The translations under genes and the position numbers were made by a program. Shown one piece after another: positions 1-8,373 of a stretch of DNA of 64,000 bases. The notes under the pieces are model-generated. The model did not search any database. It had not been told where the DNA came from and was given only the letters and a program-made list of their open reading frames with translations. Numbering within the stretch: the first letter of the stretch is position 1; each line of letters starts with the position of its first letter. The DNA is from Flavihumibacter solisilvae (lineage in GTDB: Bacteria; Bacteroidota; Bacteroidia; Chitinophagales; Chitinophagaceae), in assembly GCF_000814475.1 (NCBI RefSeq), contig NZ_JSVC01000013.1, forward strand, positions 62,001-126,000, given 5' to 3'.

Positions 1-461
1 AGCTAAGGTCCGGTAAAAACGGGCTTCCATTTCGCTGTCTGAAGTTCCGGAGTCTGCGGGTTAATGATGATGCGAATGTGAAGCAGGTTGTCAAGAACGA
101 CCAGCGCATTACGCGCCTTGGCAGAATTATGCGCAAGACCAATATCGACGAGTTACCGCAGTTTTTCAATGTGCTTCTAGGCGATATGTCGATAGTTGGT
201 CCAAGGCCTCATATGCTTAAGCATACCGAAGATTTTTCCCACCTGTACAAGCAATACATGATCCGTCACTTTGCAAAGCCCGGTCTCACAGGATGGGCCC
301 AGATCAACGGATTCAGGGGGGAGATCACTGAAAATATACTCCTCCAGCGCAGGATCGAACACGACATCTGGTACATGGAAAACTGGACCCTGTGGCTCGA
401 TTTCCAGATCATCTTCCGCACTGTCTTTCTCTCCATCATCGGCGATAAAAACGCCTATTAA
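1..461 (+). CDS. Bacterial sugar transferase (undecaprenyl-phosphate hexose-1-phosphate transferase), C-terminal part
   Basis: The gene is cut by the left edge. The frame is open from base 3 and the true start lies outside; the GTG at 78 is internal. About 152 codons are visible. They carry the signature of the bacterial sugar transferase family (PF02397, WcaJ/EpsE type): FRCLKFRSL, then TRLGRIMRKTNIDELPQF and DMSIVGPRPH, and the C-terminal KPGLTGWAQ block. Family members sit in the inner membrane and move a hexose-1-phosphate from a nucleotide sugar to undecaprenyl phosphate, the first step of exopolysaccharide or O-unit synthesis. The donor sugar cannot be told from this end. The stop lies 1 base from the stop of the convergent lyase-like gene. 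An exopolysaccharide cluster probably continues to the left (inference). Confidence 0.93.
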   Translation, partial: LRSGKNGLPFRCLKFRSLRVNDDANVKQVVKNDQRITRLGRIMRKTNIDELPQFFNVLLGDMSIVGPRPHMLKHTEDFSHLYKQYMIRHFAKPGLTGWAQINGFRGEITENILLQRRIEHDIWYMENWTLWLDFQIIFRTVFLSIIGDKNAY

Positions 462-462
462 A

Positions 463-2811
463 TCAAGTCTTTACTATTTTCCTGATCACTGGCTGTGATT
501 GCCTGTTGTTGATTTTGAGGTAATATGTGCCTGCAGGGTATTTGCTCATATCTACCCGTTTGTCATATACCTGTGTCCCCGGTGAGATTTTATCCGAAAA
601 GATCAATTGGTCACCGGAACTATAAATGCTGATACCTTCAGGTTGCTGGCCTTTATCTATAACCCTGATGCGTATGTGATCATGTGCCGGGTTGGGAAAT
701 ACAGAAACTGCAGTTTCATCTACCGGTGCAATCGTGACTGTTTGCGCAGCCATTAATTCACCTGAGCCACCAACCTGTGCCATACTTGTGGTGGCGGTTG
801 TGGTATTTACCACATTCACCGTCATGGTTGTTGTTGCCCTTGCGCCCAGGTTATCAGTAACCGCCAGTTCAAAAATATAGCTGCCAATTAGCAGGTCACG
901 CACAATGGCCTTGCTGCTGGTTGCGCCGGTCATGGTGGCTGTGGCTGGCCCGGACTTTTGCGTCCACCTGTAAGTGCTGATCGAGCCGTCACTGTCATAT
1001 GAGCCGGTTCCATTGAGAGTTGCATTATCAACCGGCCAGTAGAGAGTCTGATTCCAGCTGGCATCGGCAACAGGCGCCTGGTTTCCGGTTGCAGGAGGCG
1101 GAGTAGGGGCAGCTAAAATAATTATGTTGACGCTGGCTGTTGCAGTAGCGCCTGCATTATCGGTTACTGTGAGCCTGAATGTATAGGTGCCCTGTATAAG
1201 ATTGCTGATCACATTTGCGGATGCGGTCGGACTAGCCATGGGCGCGACAGACGGTCCGGATAGTTGTTGCCACTGGTATTTGACAATTGAACCATCTGCA
1301 TCAGTTGACTGGGTGCCTCTAAGTGTGGCTGCATTCATTGGCAGCGTCAATGTCTGGTTCCAGCCCGCATCTGCAACCGGGGCAATGTTGGGCGCTGAAG
1401 CACCTGGCAGTACCAATACATTGATGAATTTGCTGTTCATCCCACCTTTGTTGTCTTTCACTGTGAGCTTAAAGAAATAATTTCCCTGGTTCAGGTTACT
1501 GAGCTGGATATTGGCTGCAGTTGGTGAAGTCATTGTGGCTGTGGTCGGACCGCTGTATTGTGTCCAGGAATAGGATGCTACCAGTCCATCTTTATCTGTT
1601 GAACGGTCACCATACAGGATCGTAGTGGAATTTGGTAACTGGACATATTTTTTAACTCCAGGGTTCGCCACCGGCGGAGTGTTCTGGGCAGTTCCTCTTA
1701 TTTCAACTTCCATAACGGCAGCTGCCTTTGCGCCATCGGCATCGGTAATAGTCAACTGGTACTGGTATAGTCCGGCGACCATATTTGAAGCAATTATCCT
1801 GGAAGTGTTATTTGCCGAAAGAGTAGCCACAGACGGGCCGGATACCTGTTCCCATAAATAACTGATTGCAGTACCATCAGGGTCATGCGAACCCACACCA
1901 CTCAGCGTTGAATTGTTGGTTGGCAGCGTAAGTGTTTGCTTTGGTCCTACAACAACAAGCGGCAATACATTGGATGAGTTTGCCGGCGTAATCAGGAAAT
2001 CATTCAAGTCCGCATCAAAATTTCCCACCTTCACATTGTCAAGATAGTACACCCGTTTTGTGGTTGTGGATTGCTCATGTGCGTATGTCCATGAGGGTGC
2101 CCACACCCACTTATATAAGCCGACTTTAAAAATTGGTTCGCCACCTCCCTTGTACCAGCACTTCCCCTTATAATCGAGTACCACCTGGCCGTTCTTCCAG
2201 ATCTTCAGGTAGCCTGTATTGTCGGCGGTATAATTATAATTGAACACCCAGTCGTTCCATACTCCCCTTTGCCAGGGACCAAGATCGAACGTAAGGGTTT
2301 TGATGTTTTTACCGCCATCTATATTAATGTCAATGGAATCATAACTCAACACTATCGTCCAGTTTCCCTTGTTCATTACAAGGGAAAGGGGAGGAGTACC
2401 GTTACTAACGGTGCCCTGGGGCTTGAAATGCCATTGGGCAAATGATTCACGGACAGGGTCATACTGGAAGTCTGCCGGAAGAAAATTACTGAATGCCCAC
2501 CAGCGACGGGTGCTGTCTAACGGAACAGGGTAACTGTTGTCGGTAAGTTCCACTCGTTTGTTACCTGCAACATCCGGATCTGTCCGGTTGAGTTCAATAC
2601 GCAGGGATGAGGAACCTGTACGTTTGAACGCAGTACTGCGGGTAAGCGAATAACTGCAGCAGTTTTCGACGTTGTCCCAGCTGTGCATGAGGTTCGTGGT
2701 ACTTTCAAAATCGGCATAGTGTAAAATATTACTCTGCCCATGCAGTTTGTGGAATCCATTTCCACATGCCAATAGAGATAAAACAACAATTCTAACGTAA
2801 AGAGAGCGCAT
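463..2811 (-). CDS. T9SS-exported heparin-lyase-like polysaccharide lyase with PKD-like repeats
   Basis: A 782-residue secreted protein. Residues 1-25 are a signal peptide ending near LHGQ. Residues 27-270 resemble the heparin lyase I / glucuronan lyase fold (PF14099), with an RVEL strand, the FAQWHFKP block and a WNDWVFNY-KIWKNG beta-sandwich end. Four PKD/K319-like Ig repeats follow (about 285-690), each with a GS-D-DG-I-Y-W core (for example GTGSYDSDGSISTYRW). The last 75 residues are a type A T9SS sorting domain (FPNPAHDHIRIRV, then PAGTYYLKI), so the protein should be exported by the type IX system and held at the surface or released. A lyase acting on uronic-acid glycans is the family expectation; the substrate is not known. 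It converges on the sugar transferase and may trim the polysaccharide made by that cluster (inference). Confidence 0.85.
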   Translation of the reverse strand: MRSLYVRIVVLSLLACGNGFHKLHGQSNILHYADFESTTNLMHSWDNVENCCSYSLTRSTAFKRTGSSSLRIELNRTDPDVAGNKRVELTDNSYPVPLDSTRRWWAFSNFLPADFQYDPVRESFAQWHFKPQGTVSNGTPPLSLVMNKGNWTIVLSYDSIDINIDGGKNIKTLTFDLGPWQRGVWNDWVFNYNYTADNTGYLKIWKNGQVVLDYKGKCWYKGGGEPIFKVGLYKWVWAPSWTYAHEQSTTTKRVYYLDNVKVGNFDADLNDFLITPANSSNVLPLVVVGPKQTLTLPTNNSTLSGVGSHDPDGTAISYLWEQVSGPSVATLSANNTSRIIASNMVAGLYQYQLTITDADGAKAAAVMEVEIRGTAQNTPPVANPGVKKYVQLPNSTTILYGDRSTDKDGLVASYSWTQYSGPTTATMTSPTAANIQLSNLNQGNYFFKLTVKDNKGGMNSKFINVLVLPGASAPNIAPVADAGWNQTLTLPMNAATLRGTQSTDADGSIVKYQWQQLSGPSVAPMASPTASANVISNLIQGTYTFRLTVTDNAGATATASVNIIILAAPTPPPATGNQAPVADASWNQTLYWPVDNATLNGTGSYDSDGSISTYRWTQKSGPATATMTGATSSKAIVRDLLIGSYIFELAVTDNLGARATTTMTVNVVNTTTATTSMAQVGGSGELMAAQTVTIAPVDETAVSVFPNPAHDHIRIRVIDKGQQPEGISIYSSGDQLIFSDKISPGTQVYDKRVDMSKYPAGTYYLKINNRQSQPVIRKIVKT

Positions 2812-2856
2812 AATCCAAAAGTTCTATAACGGTGGAGAATAAACGTTTTTGAGGCG

Positions 2857-2888
2857 CAAAATTGATGCCAAATAATTTTAAAAACAAA
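2857..2888 (-). promoter_or_regulatory. Bacteroidota-type promoter for the lyase-like gene
   Basis: On the minus strand TTTG (2885-2888) is followed after exactly 20 bases by CAATTTTG (2857-2864). This is one mismatch from the TTTG-N19-21-TAnnTTTG consensus of Bacteroidota housekeeping promoters. Transcription would begin near 2850 and leave about 38 untranslated bases before the ATG at 2811. Found by eye only. Confidence 0.45.
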
Positions 2889-3263
2889 TATTTAATTACT
2901 TGAATTACATCGACTTGTCTCGGTAAAGGGCGTACGATGGAGCAAGGAAAAAACGCGCAAAGTTGCGTGCTGCTCCTTGGAAACTGGTGAACTGGTAAAT
3001 TGGACTTTTCTGCCGCCAGGTAAGCTTGGCGCGGGGAACGTTAACAATGGGAAGGGATAGAATCGATTGTTAAAATTACTTGAAAGCGTCGAAAAAAAAA
3101 GTATTGAACAAAATTTTAATGTCCTAAATGGGGAGGCACAGGATTTGAATACCAAATTAGTAATGGAATTTTAACATAAAGAAATTCTAAATATTAAATC
3201 ATTAAAAATAATGAATAGATGTAAAATATTATATTTCAAGTGATTATAAGGCTTTTTTTGCGA
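2889..3263. other. Intergenic stretch with a hairpin and a short tandem repeat
   Basis: No convincing gene lies here; a minus-strand open frame at 2892-3155 has no signal or motif and is taken as chance. The sequence holds a possible stem at 2939-2976 (GGAGCA paired with TGCTCC, enclosing CGCGCAA-AG-TTGCGTG), two tandem AACTGGT units (2982-2996), and an AT-rich run from about 3070 onwards. It separates two divergent secreted-protein genes. Confidence 0.4.
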
Positions 3264-3295
3264 TTTGGCTATTATTAAAACTAACATTAGATTTA
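3264..3295 (+). promoter_or_regulatory. Bacteroidota-type promoter for the GH-A lipoprotein gene
   Basis: TTTG (3264-3267) is followed after 20 bases by TAGATTTA (3288-3295), one mismatch from TAnnTTTG. Transcription would begin near 3302. That leaves only about 10 bases before the ATG at 3312 but about 46 before the ATG at 3348, which supports the later start. Confidence 0.45.
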
Positions 3296-3347
3296 TTCCG
3301 GGATTCCGAATATGTGCTACCCTGACAATCCCACAAAACTGTGTTTT

Positions 3348-5078
3348 ATGAAACAAATTACCATGAAAACTACCATGGCTGTGCTATTTGCCAGCTCTTT
3401 GGTAATCGTGTCCTGCAGTGGAAAAGACGATGACAAGAAAGGAGGCGGTGGAACTGATGAAAATGAAGTGCCTGCAACCATCGGATTCTTCCAGGATGAT
3501 TGGACAGAAAAACGGTTGTCCGTACCTGTTAGCTTCACTGAGGTGCCAGCTATCACCGACCAGCCAGACCATGTAGTGGCTGTGTATCCAGGTGAAGTAA
3601 TCACCAAAATTCCCAATTACCTTTTTGGTGAGAATGCCAATTTAACTACAACGCAGTATGTAACGGAGCCAGAGTTGGTAAGCAATATCAACGATCTAGA
3701 TCCCTCCATCATCCGTTATCCGGGTGGTTCCAATTCCAACCTTTTCTTTTGGAATGCGGCTGATGGTGAAAGACCTGCAGACGTGCCCGCAACACTTTTT
3801 AGCGGTAGTGGCGCAAGTTTTACCCCCCAATATTATTTTGGTAAGTCTGACAAACCGGAAACATTTTCGGTTGATAACTATTATTCCCTGCTGAGCCAGA
3901 CAAGCAGTAAAGGAATGATCACAGTCAATTATTCGTATGCCCGTTACAGTACGGCACCGAACCCGGTTGCTGCTGCTGCACACCTTGCTGCTGACTGGGT
4001 GCGATATGATAATGGTCGCACCAAGTACTGGGAGATCGGTAATGAGAATTATGGCAACTGGCAGGCAGGATACCAGATCAATACTGCTGATAACAAAGAT
4101 GGCCAGCCCGCAACAATCTCCGCTGACGTATATGGTAGTCATGTGAAAGTATTTGTAGACTCCATGCGTAAAGCTGCAACGGAAATTGGCAAGTCAATTT
4201 ATATCGGAGCCGTGCTGATGGAAGGGGAATACGCAACTTCAACTGATGTGGAAAGACAATGGAATGTGAAAACCATTCAGAAAGTACATAACCTGGTTGA
4301 CTTCTATTCCACGCACAACTATTATACACCGTTTAATACGAACTCCAACAGTTCTTATATCCTTTATACTGTCGATTATAGTACTAAAGTGATGCAGGAA
4401 TACATCAACCAGTCATTTAAGAGTGCCGGTGTTTCCGCTAAACCGATTGCGCTTTCTCAATTCAATATTAATGCAGTTGGTGCAGGACAGGCTCCCTCAT
4501 TTGTTAACGGAATGCATAGTGTAATGACACAATGCGAAATGCTGAAGAACAAACTCGCTGTTGCTGCCCGCTGGACACTGACCGACACCTGGGATAACGG
4601 TGACAGCCAGGGTATGTTCAGCATGGGTGATGAACCAGCCAATCCTGACAAATGGACACCACGCCCTGTATTTTATTACCAGCATTTTTTCCGTAAGATC
4701 CTGGGTGACCGCATGGTTAAAGCTTCTACTACCAGTCCGACCAATGATATTGCTTATTATGCCACAACCTATTCCAAACGAGATGTTGGTATGGTGATCG
4801 TCAATAAGCAGGATAATAATCGCACGATCAAAATCGACCTGAAGAACTGGGGTTCCGCCAACAAAGTATTCTGGTATACTCTACAGGGTGGAGGCGACAA
4901 TGGCGAATTCTCCCGCAAGGTGATCGTGAACGGTGAAGGTCCTGAAGGAGATGGCGGCGGTCCCACCAACTTTAAAACGATTGCCCCTTATACTATAAAC
5001 GGGCAAAGCGAAATCCTGGTGAAACTGCCTCCAAGGGGTATGATATTTATGGGTATTTCCTGCGAGGCAAAACCGTAA
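3348..5078 (+). CDS. Arabinofuranosidase-like (GH-A clan) lipoprotein, predicted nucleophile replaced by Gln
   Basis: A 576-residue lipoprotein. An ATG at 3312 is in frame, but the signal peptide begins at 3348 or 3363 and ends in a lipobox (VIVSC), followed by Ser-Gly-Lys-Asp-Asp-Asp, a charged start typical of surface lipoproteins. The body looks like a TIM-barrel glycosidase of the GH51/GH39-like GH-A clan: IIRYPGGSNS early, then YWEIGNENYG, whose Glu (residue 233, codon 4044-4046) fits the acid/base. The strand that carries the nucleophile in relatives as a TEWN-like motif reads ALSQFNINAV here, with Gln at residue 371 (codon caa, 4458-4460). The C-terminal beta-sandwich (VIVNKQDNNRTIKI) is present. 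The protein may therefore bind glycan without cutting it, or use another residue. It converges on the HU/SPOR gene. Confidence 0.75.
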   Translation: MKQITMKTTMAVLFASSLVIVSCSGKDDDKKGGGGTDENEVPATIGFFQDDWTEKRLSVPVSFTEVPAITDQPDHVVAVYPGEVITKIPNYLFGENANLTTTQYVTEPELVSNINDLDPSIIRYPGGSNSNLFFWNAADGERPADVPATLFSGSGASFTPQYYFGKSDKPETFSVDNYYSLLSQTSSKGMITVNYSYARYSTAPNPVAAAAHLAADWVRYDNGRTKYWEIGNENYGNWQAGYQINTADNKDGQPATISADVYGSHVKVFVDSMRKAATEIGKSIYIGAVLMEGEYATSTDVERQWNVKTIQKVHNLVDFYSTHNYYTPFNTNSNSSYILYTVDYSTKVMQEYINQSFKSAGVSAKPIALSQFNINAVGAGQAPSFVNGMHSVMTQCEMLKNKLAVAARWTLTDTWDNGDSQGMFSMGDEPANPDKWTPRPVFYYQHFFRKILGDRMVKASTTSPTNDIAYYATTYSKRDVGMVIVNKQDNNRTIKIDLKNWGSANKVFWYTLQGGGDNGEFSRKVIVNGEGPEGDGGGPTNFKTIAPYTINGQSEILVKLPPRGMIFMGISCEAKP

Positions 5079-5105
5079 GCCGGGAATACTTCAGAAGGAT
5101 TCAGT

Positions 5106-5990
5106 TCATTCTTTGTCTATCACCACCCGGTAAGCGTAAAAGCGACTCAGCGAATCAATTACTTTGCTGGTGTCACCGGGTAAAGTTGGTAAGGTGATAA
5201 ACACTTTGAAGCGAACTGAATCCTTTGTTATTAAAGAAACTTTCTGGTTCATTTCCTGCAACTGGTTTAATCGCCTGATGGCCCTGTTCTTATTGGAAGT
5301 TTCAAGAATTATATATCGCCATTGAACTGGTCCTGCGGTGGCAGGGTCCGGTGATACAGATAATTTAGTGAGAGAATCCGATTGCCTGCTTGTATCCGTG
5401 CCTGCAGCAACGTCCTGCAAAGGCAGGCTTTGCCCGGTTTCTACAGTGGCAACAGCCACGCTGTCAACATTATCATTTTTGGTTTGAGAAAGCTTCCATC
5501 CTCCCCAGACAACAATAACAAGGGTGCCGACAACAAGCGAAGCAAGCACTAATTTCCGGGAATTATTTGATGAGCCTGCACTGATCGGCTCCCGTTCAGT
5601 AAGTACCTGTTTCCGGTACTCCAGGGGATTATCTTCCAGTTTTTCGGTTTGAGGATCTCCGGGGGTGAATTCCAGCGATCCTTCCCTTGATTTAACGAGT
5701 GTGCCTATTCCATACAGGAACAGCGGTTTTCCAATATTCAGGAATTGCCTGTTCAATAAAATGAAGGACTCAATATCCGAAAGTGCCAGGGAAGTCATTT
5801 TGCCGGTTTGCGCCTGGATATATTGGATTAATGGTTCGCTTACCTGGGGGGTGGATTTATTGTCAAATTGAATATTTACACCATCTGTTGTGAATGTTCC
5901 GATGCCAGGAAGACTTAGGGTTTTGTTCTGGTGGAGAAATTGTGCGAGCAGTTGTTCTATTTTCAAGGTATTAGGAATTGGTTGATACAC
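5106..5990 (-). CDS. HU-CCDC81-like and SPOR domain membrane protein
   Basis: A 294-residue protein with the layout known in Bacteroidota: two HU-like (CCDC81 prokaryotic) domains in the cytoplasm (about 1-60, with LSLPGIGTF, and 65-125, with LFLYGIGTL), one membrane span (about 146-166, LVLASLVVGTLVIVVWGGW), a low-complexity periplasmic linker, and a C-terminal SPOR-like domain (about 224-294). HU-like domains may touch DNA and SPOR domains bind denuded peptidoglycan, so a link between nucleoid and wall or division site is the usual guess; no function is proven. It is divergent from the small membrane gene at 6041, and the upstream in-frame start of that gene would overlap this one. Confidence 0.8.
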   Translation of the reverse strand: MYQPIPNTLKIEQLLAQFLHQNKTLSLPGIGTFTTDGVNIQFDNKSTPQVSEPLIQYIQAQTGKMTSLALSDIESFILLNRQFLNIGKPLFLYGIGTLVKSREGSLEFTPGDPQTEKLEDNPLEYRKQVLTEREPISAGSSNNSRKLVLASLVVGTLVIVVWGGWKLSQTKNDNVDSVAVATVETGQSLPLQDVAAGTDTSRQSDSLTKLSVSPDPATAGPVQWRYIILETSNKNRAIRRLNQLQEMNQKVSLITKDSVRFKVFITLPTLPGDTSKVIDSLSRFYAYRVVIDKE

Positions 5991-6018
5991 AATTTAATAC
6001 AAAAATCCTGCTTATGGT

Positions 6019-6026
6019 TATTTTTG
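6019..6026 (+). promoter_or_regulatory. Promoter -7 box before the small membrane gene
   Basis: TATTTTTG matches the Bacteroidota -7 consensus TAnnTTTG exactly and stands 14 bases before the ATG at 6041. No clear TTTG was found 19-21 bases upstream. The box favours 6041 over the in-frame ATG at 5978, which lies upstream of it. Confidence 0.35.
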
Positions 6027-6040
6027 CAGAAACAACCGAC

Positions 6041-6349
6041 ATGTTGACCCAGGAGGAAAAGGATTTCATTGTGTATTGGGAAGCTAACCGGCTTAAGCAA
6101 AAAAAGTTGGGCAGGCAATGGCTGATTGGTCTTCCGATCGGGCTACTTTTTTCGATACCCATTCTGATCAATTATGCGACCCCGTGGCATAAGCGTGCAA
6201 ACATGGTCGCCGGTAGTTCGTTCAATCCACTTGTACTGATCTTCGCGGTATTGCTGATCATTAGTTTCGTCGCCATATTTCACAACAAGTTAAAATGGGA
6301 GAAACATGAACAGAAATACCTGGAACTCAAGGCAAAAGAGAAGCAATAA
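6041..6349 (+). CDS. Small two-span membrane protein of unknown function
   Basis: A 102-residue protein starting MLTQEEKDFIVYWE. The first 30 residues are charged and helical, followed by two hydrophobic segments (about 27-46 with WLIGLPIGLLFSIPIL, and about 60-80 with PLVLIFAVLLIISFVAIF). A Lys/Glu-rich tail ends in KAKEKQ. This places it in the inner membrane with both ends on the same side. The start at 6041 was chosen because the upstream ATG at 5978 overlaps the divergent HU/SPOR gene and a -7 box lies between them. I do not recognise a named family. It reads towards the FKBP gene 93 bases on and could share its transcript. Confidence 0.7.
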   Translation: MLTQEEKDFIVYWEANRLKQKKLGRQWLIGLPIGLLFSIPILINYATPWHKRANMVAGSSFNPLVLIFAVLLIISFVAIFHNKLKWEKHEQKYLELKAKEKQ

Positions 6350-6442
6350 AACTGGTATGAGTTTTCACATGCAACAGAATTGCACAATATGTGGTCAATA
6401 CTATCCAGTAACTATCTTCGCGTAAAATTTATAGACACCGTA

Positions 6443-6928
6443 ATGAAGAAATTTCTTGTGTTTTTTTGCATCACCCTGATTAGTGTTGGTACCTGGCAAT
6501 GTGTAAAATCCGAGGACAACACCTGTACCCCAGTTCCGCCGCAGAACGAAGACGCGGCAATGTTGCAGTATATTTCCAGTCACAATATCGACGCTACTAA
6601 AGATCCTTCCGGCCTTTATTACCAGATAATTGACACGGGATATGGCGCGTCGCCACAACAAACTTCCCGGATTGCAGTTAAATATGCAGGTTATCTTACA
6701 GATGGAACAAAGTTCGATGAGTTGACCCAGGTTGCACCTGAACCCAGTAACTGGTGGGCACTTGGTGGACTGATCCACGGCTGGCAAATCGGTTTGCCGA
6801 AAATCAAGAAAGGTGGTAAGATCAAAATGGTGATACCTTCAGGTCTCGCTTATGGATGTACCAAAGTTGGAAATATTCCCGCTAACTCCATCCTGGTATT
6901 CGACGTTGAACTTGTTGACTTTAACTGA
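6443..6928 (+). CDS. FKBP-type peptidyl-prolyl cis-trans isomerase, exported
   Basis: A 161-residue protein. The start at 6443 gives a clean signal sequence ([16 protein letters not shown]); the upstream in-frame ATG at 6380 adds residues without a signal. The FKBP domain covers about residues 50-161: [16 protein letters not shown], then [26 protein letters not shown] and [11 protein letters not shown]. It should help proline isomerisation in exported proteins. A Cys follows the hydrophobic stretch (GTWQC), but Gln just before it is not a normal lipobox residue, so lipid attachment is uncertain. The stop is 11 bases before the serine dehydratase start, so the two are probably cotranscribed. 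Confidence 0.88.
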   Translation: MKKFLVFFCITLISVGTWQCVKSEDNTCTPVPPQNEDAAMLQYISSHNIDATKDPSGLYYQIIDTGYGASPQQTSRIAVKYAGYLTDGTKFDELTQVAPEPSNWWALGGLIHGWQIGLPKIKKGGKIKMVIPSGLAYGCTKVGNIPANSILVFDVELVDFN

Positions 6929-6939
6929 CCCGTCACGAA

Positions 6940-8373
6940 ATGGACAGATCTCAATACGAAGCTATTTCTGTCTTTGATATTTTCAAGATAGGAGTAGGGC
7001 CGTCAAGCTCCCATACACTTGGACCATGGAAAGCTGCACGCAGCTTCCTTGATTTCCTGCAGGAAAAAAATTACCTGGATGATTTAATCAGCATCCAGGT
7101 TTTGCTTTATGGTTCACTTGCAAAAACAGGAAGGGGACACGGAACGGATGTGGCTGTTCAACTCGGATTAATGGGGCAGGATCCGGTTACCTGCGACGTG
7201 TCGGCCATTCCTTCAATTATCCTTAACATCCAGGAAGAAAAACGATTATTATTAGGAGGTAGCCGGCTTATCGATTTTGATCCGGCTAACGATATCGTAT
7301 TCTTATACCAGGAGTCACTGCCTTTCCATCCGAATGCACTGACCTTCCTTGCCAGTTTAAGTAATGGAGAGCAGATTGCATCCACTTACTATTCGATCGG
7401 CGGTGGTTTTGTTGTACAGGAAGGATTTGACAATAATTCGAAGTCGGCAATTCAGTTGAGTTTCCCGATCGAAAAAGCTGATGACCTGTTACACTGGTGC
7501 AGGAAAACAGGTCTTTCTATTCATGAAATCGTGGCGGAGAATGAACTTGCCTGGCGAAATGAAGACATCACAAAGCAGGGCCTTTTGCAGATCTGGAACA
7601 TAATGAAAGATTGCATTTTCCGGGGCTGTCATACTGATGGGATTTTGCCTGGCGGATTACAGGTAAAGAGGAGAGCTGCCGCATTAAACCGAAAATTGCT
7701 TAAGGGGCAGCAATACGATGGAGCAGACCAATGGATTAACGCTATTCGCAGCCAGGGTAACGACTTTAATTATATCCTTGACTGGGTGAGTTGTTTTGCA
7801 TTGGCGGTAAATGAAGAAAACGCTTCTTTCGGCCGGGTAGTGACTGCTCCAACCAATGGTGCTGCGGGTGTGATTCCAGCTGTACTGCTTTATTATTCTA
7901 CATTTTATAAAGCCACTGAGGAAAGTATAATACAATTCCTGATGACAGCTGCTGAAATCGGGAGTATCTTCAAAAAAGGATCAACGATTTCCGCTGCGAT
8001 GGGTGGATGCCAGGCAGAAATTGGCGTATCCTCTTCGATGGCAGCGGCAGGACTTACCGAATGTATGGGCGGCACGCAGCGGCAGGCGCTCATGGCTGCA
8101 GAAATTGCTATGGAACATCATTTGGGCCTGACATGCGATCCTATTGGCGGACTGGTCCAGGTTCCCTGCATTGAAAGGAATACGATGGGAGCAATTAAGG
8201 CCATCACTGCTTCACAACTGGCACTGCAGAGCGCACCTGATTTTGCAAAAGTGTCACTTGACGCAGTTATCAAAACAATGTGGGACACGGCCCAGGATAT
8301 GAACAGCAAATACAAGGAAACGGCCGATGGCGGCCTTGCTGTAAATATTCCCATTAACCTTCCCGAGTGTTAA
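6940..8373 (+). CDS. sdaA: L-serine dehydratase (L-serine ammonia-lyase), iron-sulfur type, single chain
   Basis: This cytoplasmic enzyme turns L-serine into pyruvate and ammonia. At 477 residues it is the one-chain form, with the beta domain ([17 protein letters not shown]) fused to the catalytic alpha domain. The three Cys that hold the 4Fe-4S cluster in this family are visible: Cys357 (GGCQAE), Cys399 (LTCDPIGG) and Cys410 (VPCIERN). The substrate-loop motifs SSSHT (22-26) and TAPTNGAAG (302-310) are intact. It follows the FKBP gene by 11 bases. Its stop shares bases with the stop of the convergent mqnE gene. Confidence 0.96.
   Translation: MDRSQYEAISVFDIFKIGVGPSSSHTLGPWKAARSFLDFLQEKNYLDDLISIQVLLYGSLAKTGRGHGTDVAVQLGLMGQDPVTCDVSAIPSIILNIQEEKRLLLGGSRLIDFDPANDIVFLYQESLPFHPNALTFLASLSNGEQIASTYYSIGGGFVVQEGFDNNSKSAIQLSFPIEKADDLLHWCRKTGLSIHEIVAENELAWRNEDITKQGLLQIWNIMKDCIFRGCHTDGILPGGLQVKRRAAALNRKLLKGQQYDGADQWINAIRSQGNDFNYILDWVSCFALAVNEENASFGRVVTAPTNGAAGVIPAVLLYYSTFYKATEESIIQFLMTAAEIGSIFKKGSTISAAMGGCQAEIGVSSSMAAAGLTECMGGTQRQALMAAEIAMEHHLGLTCDPIGGLVQVPCIERNTMGAIKAITASQLALQSAPDFAKVSLDAVIKTMWDTAQDMNSKYKETADGGLAVNIPINLPEC

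Noticed and set aside
2892-3155. 87-codon minus-strand frame
   Set aside because: Composition and residue pattern look random; no start context, signal or neighbour supports it.
8370-8373. Overlap of the sdaA and mqnE stop codons in TTAA as a regulatory device
   Set aside because: Convergent genes in compact genomes often share TTAA; nothing more supports a role.
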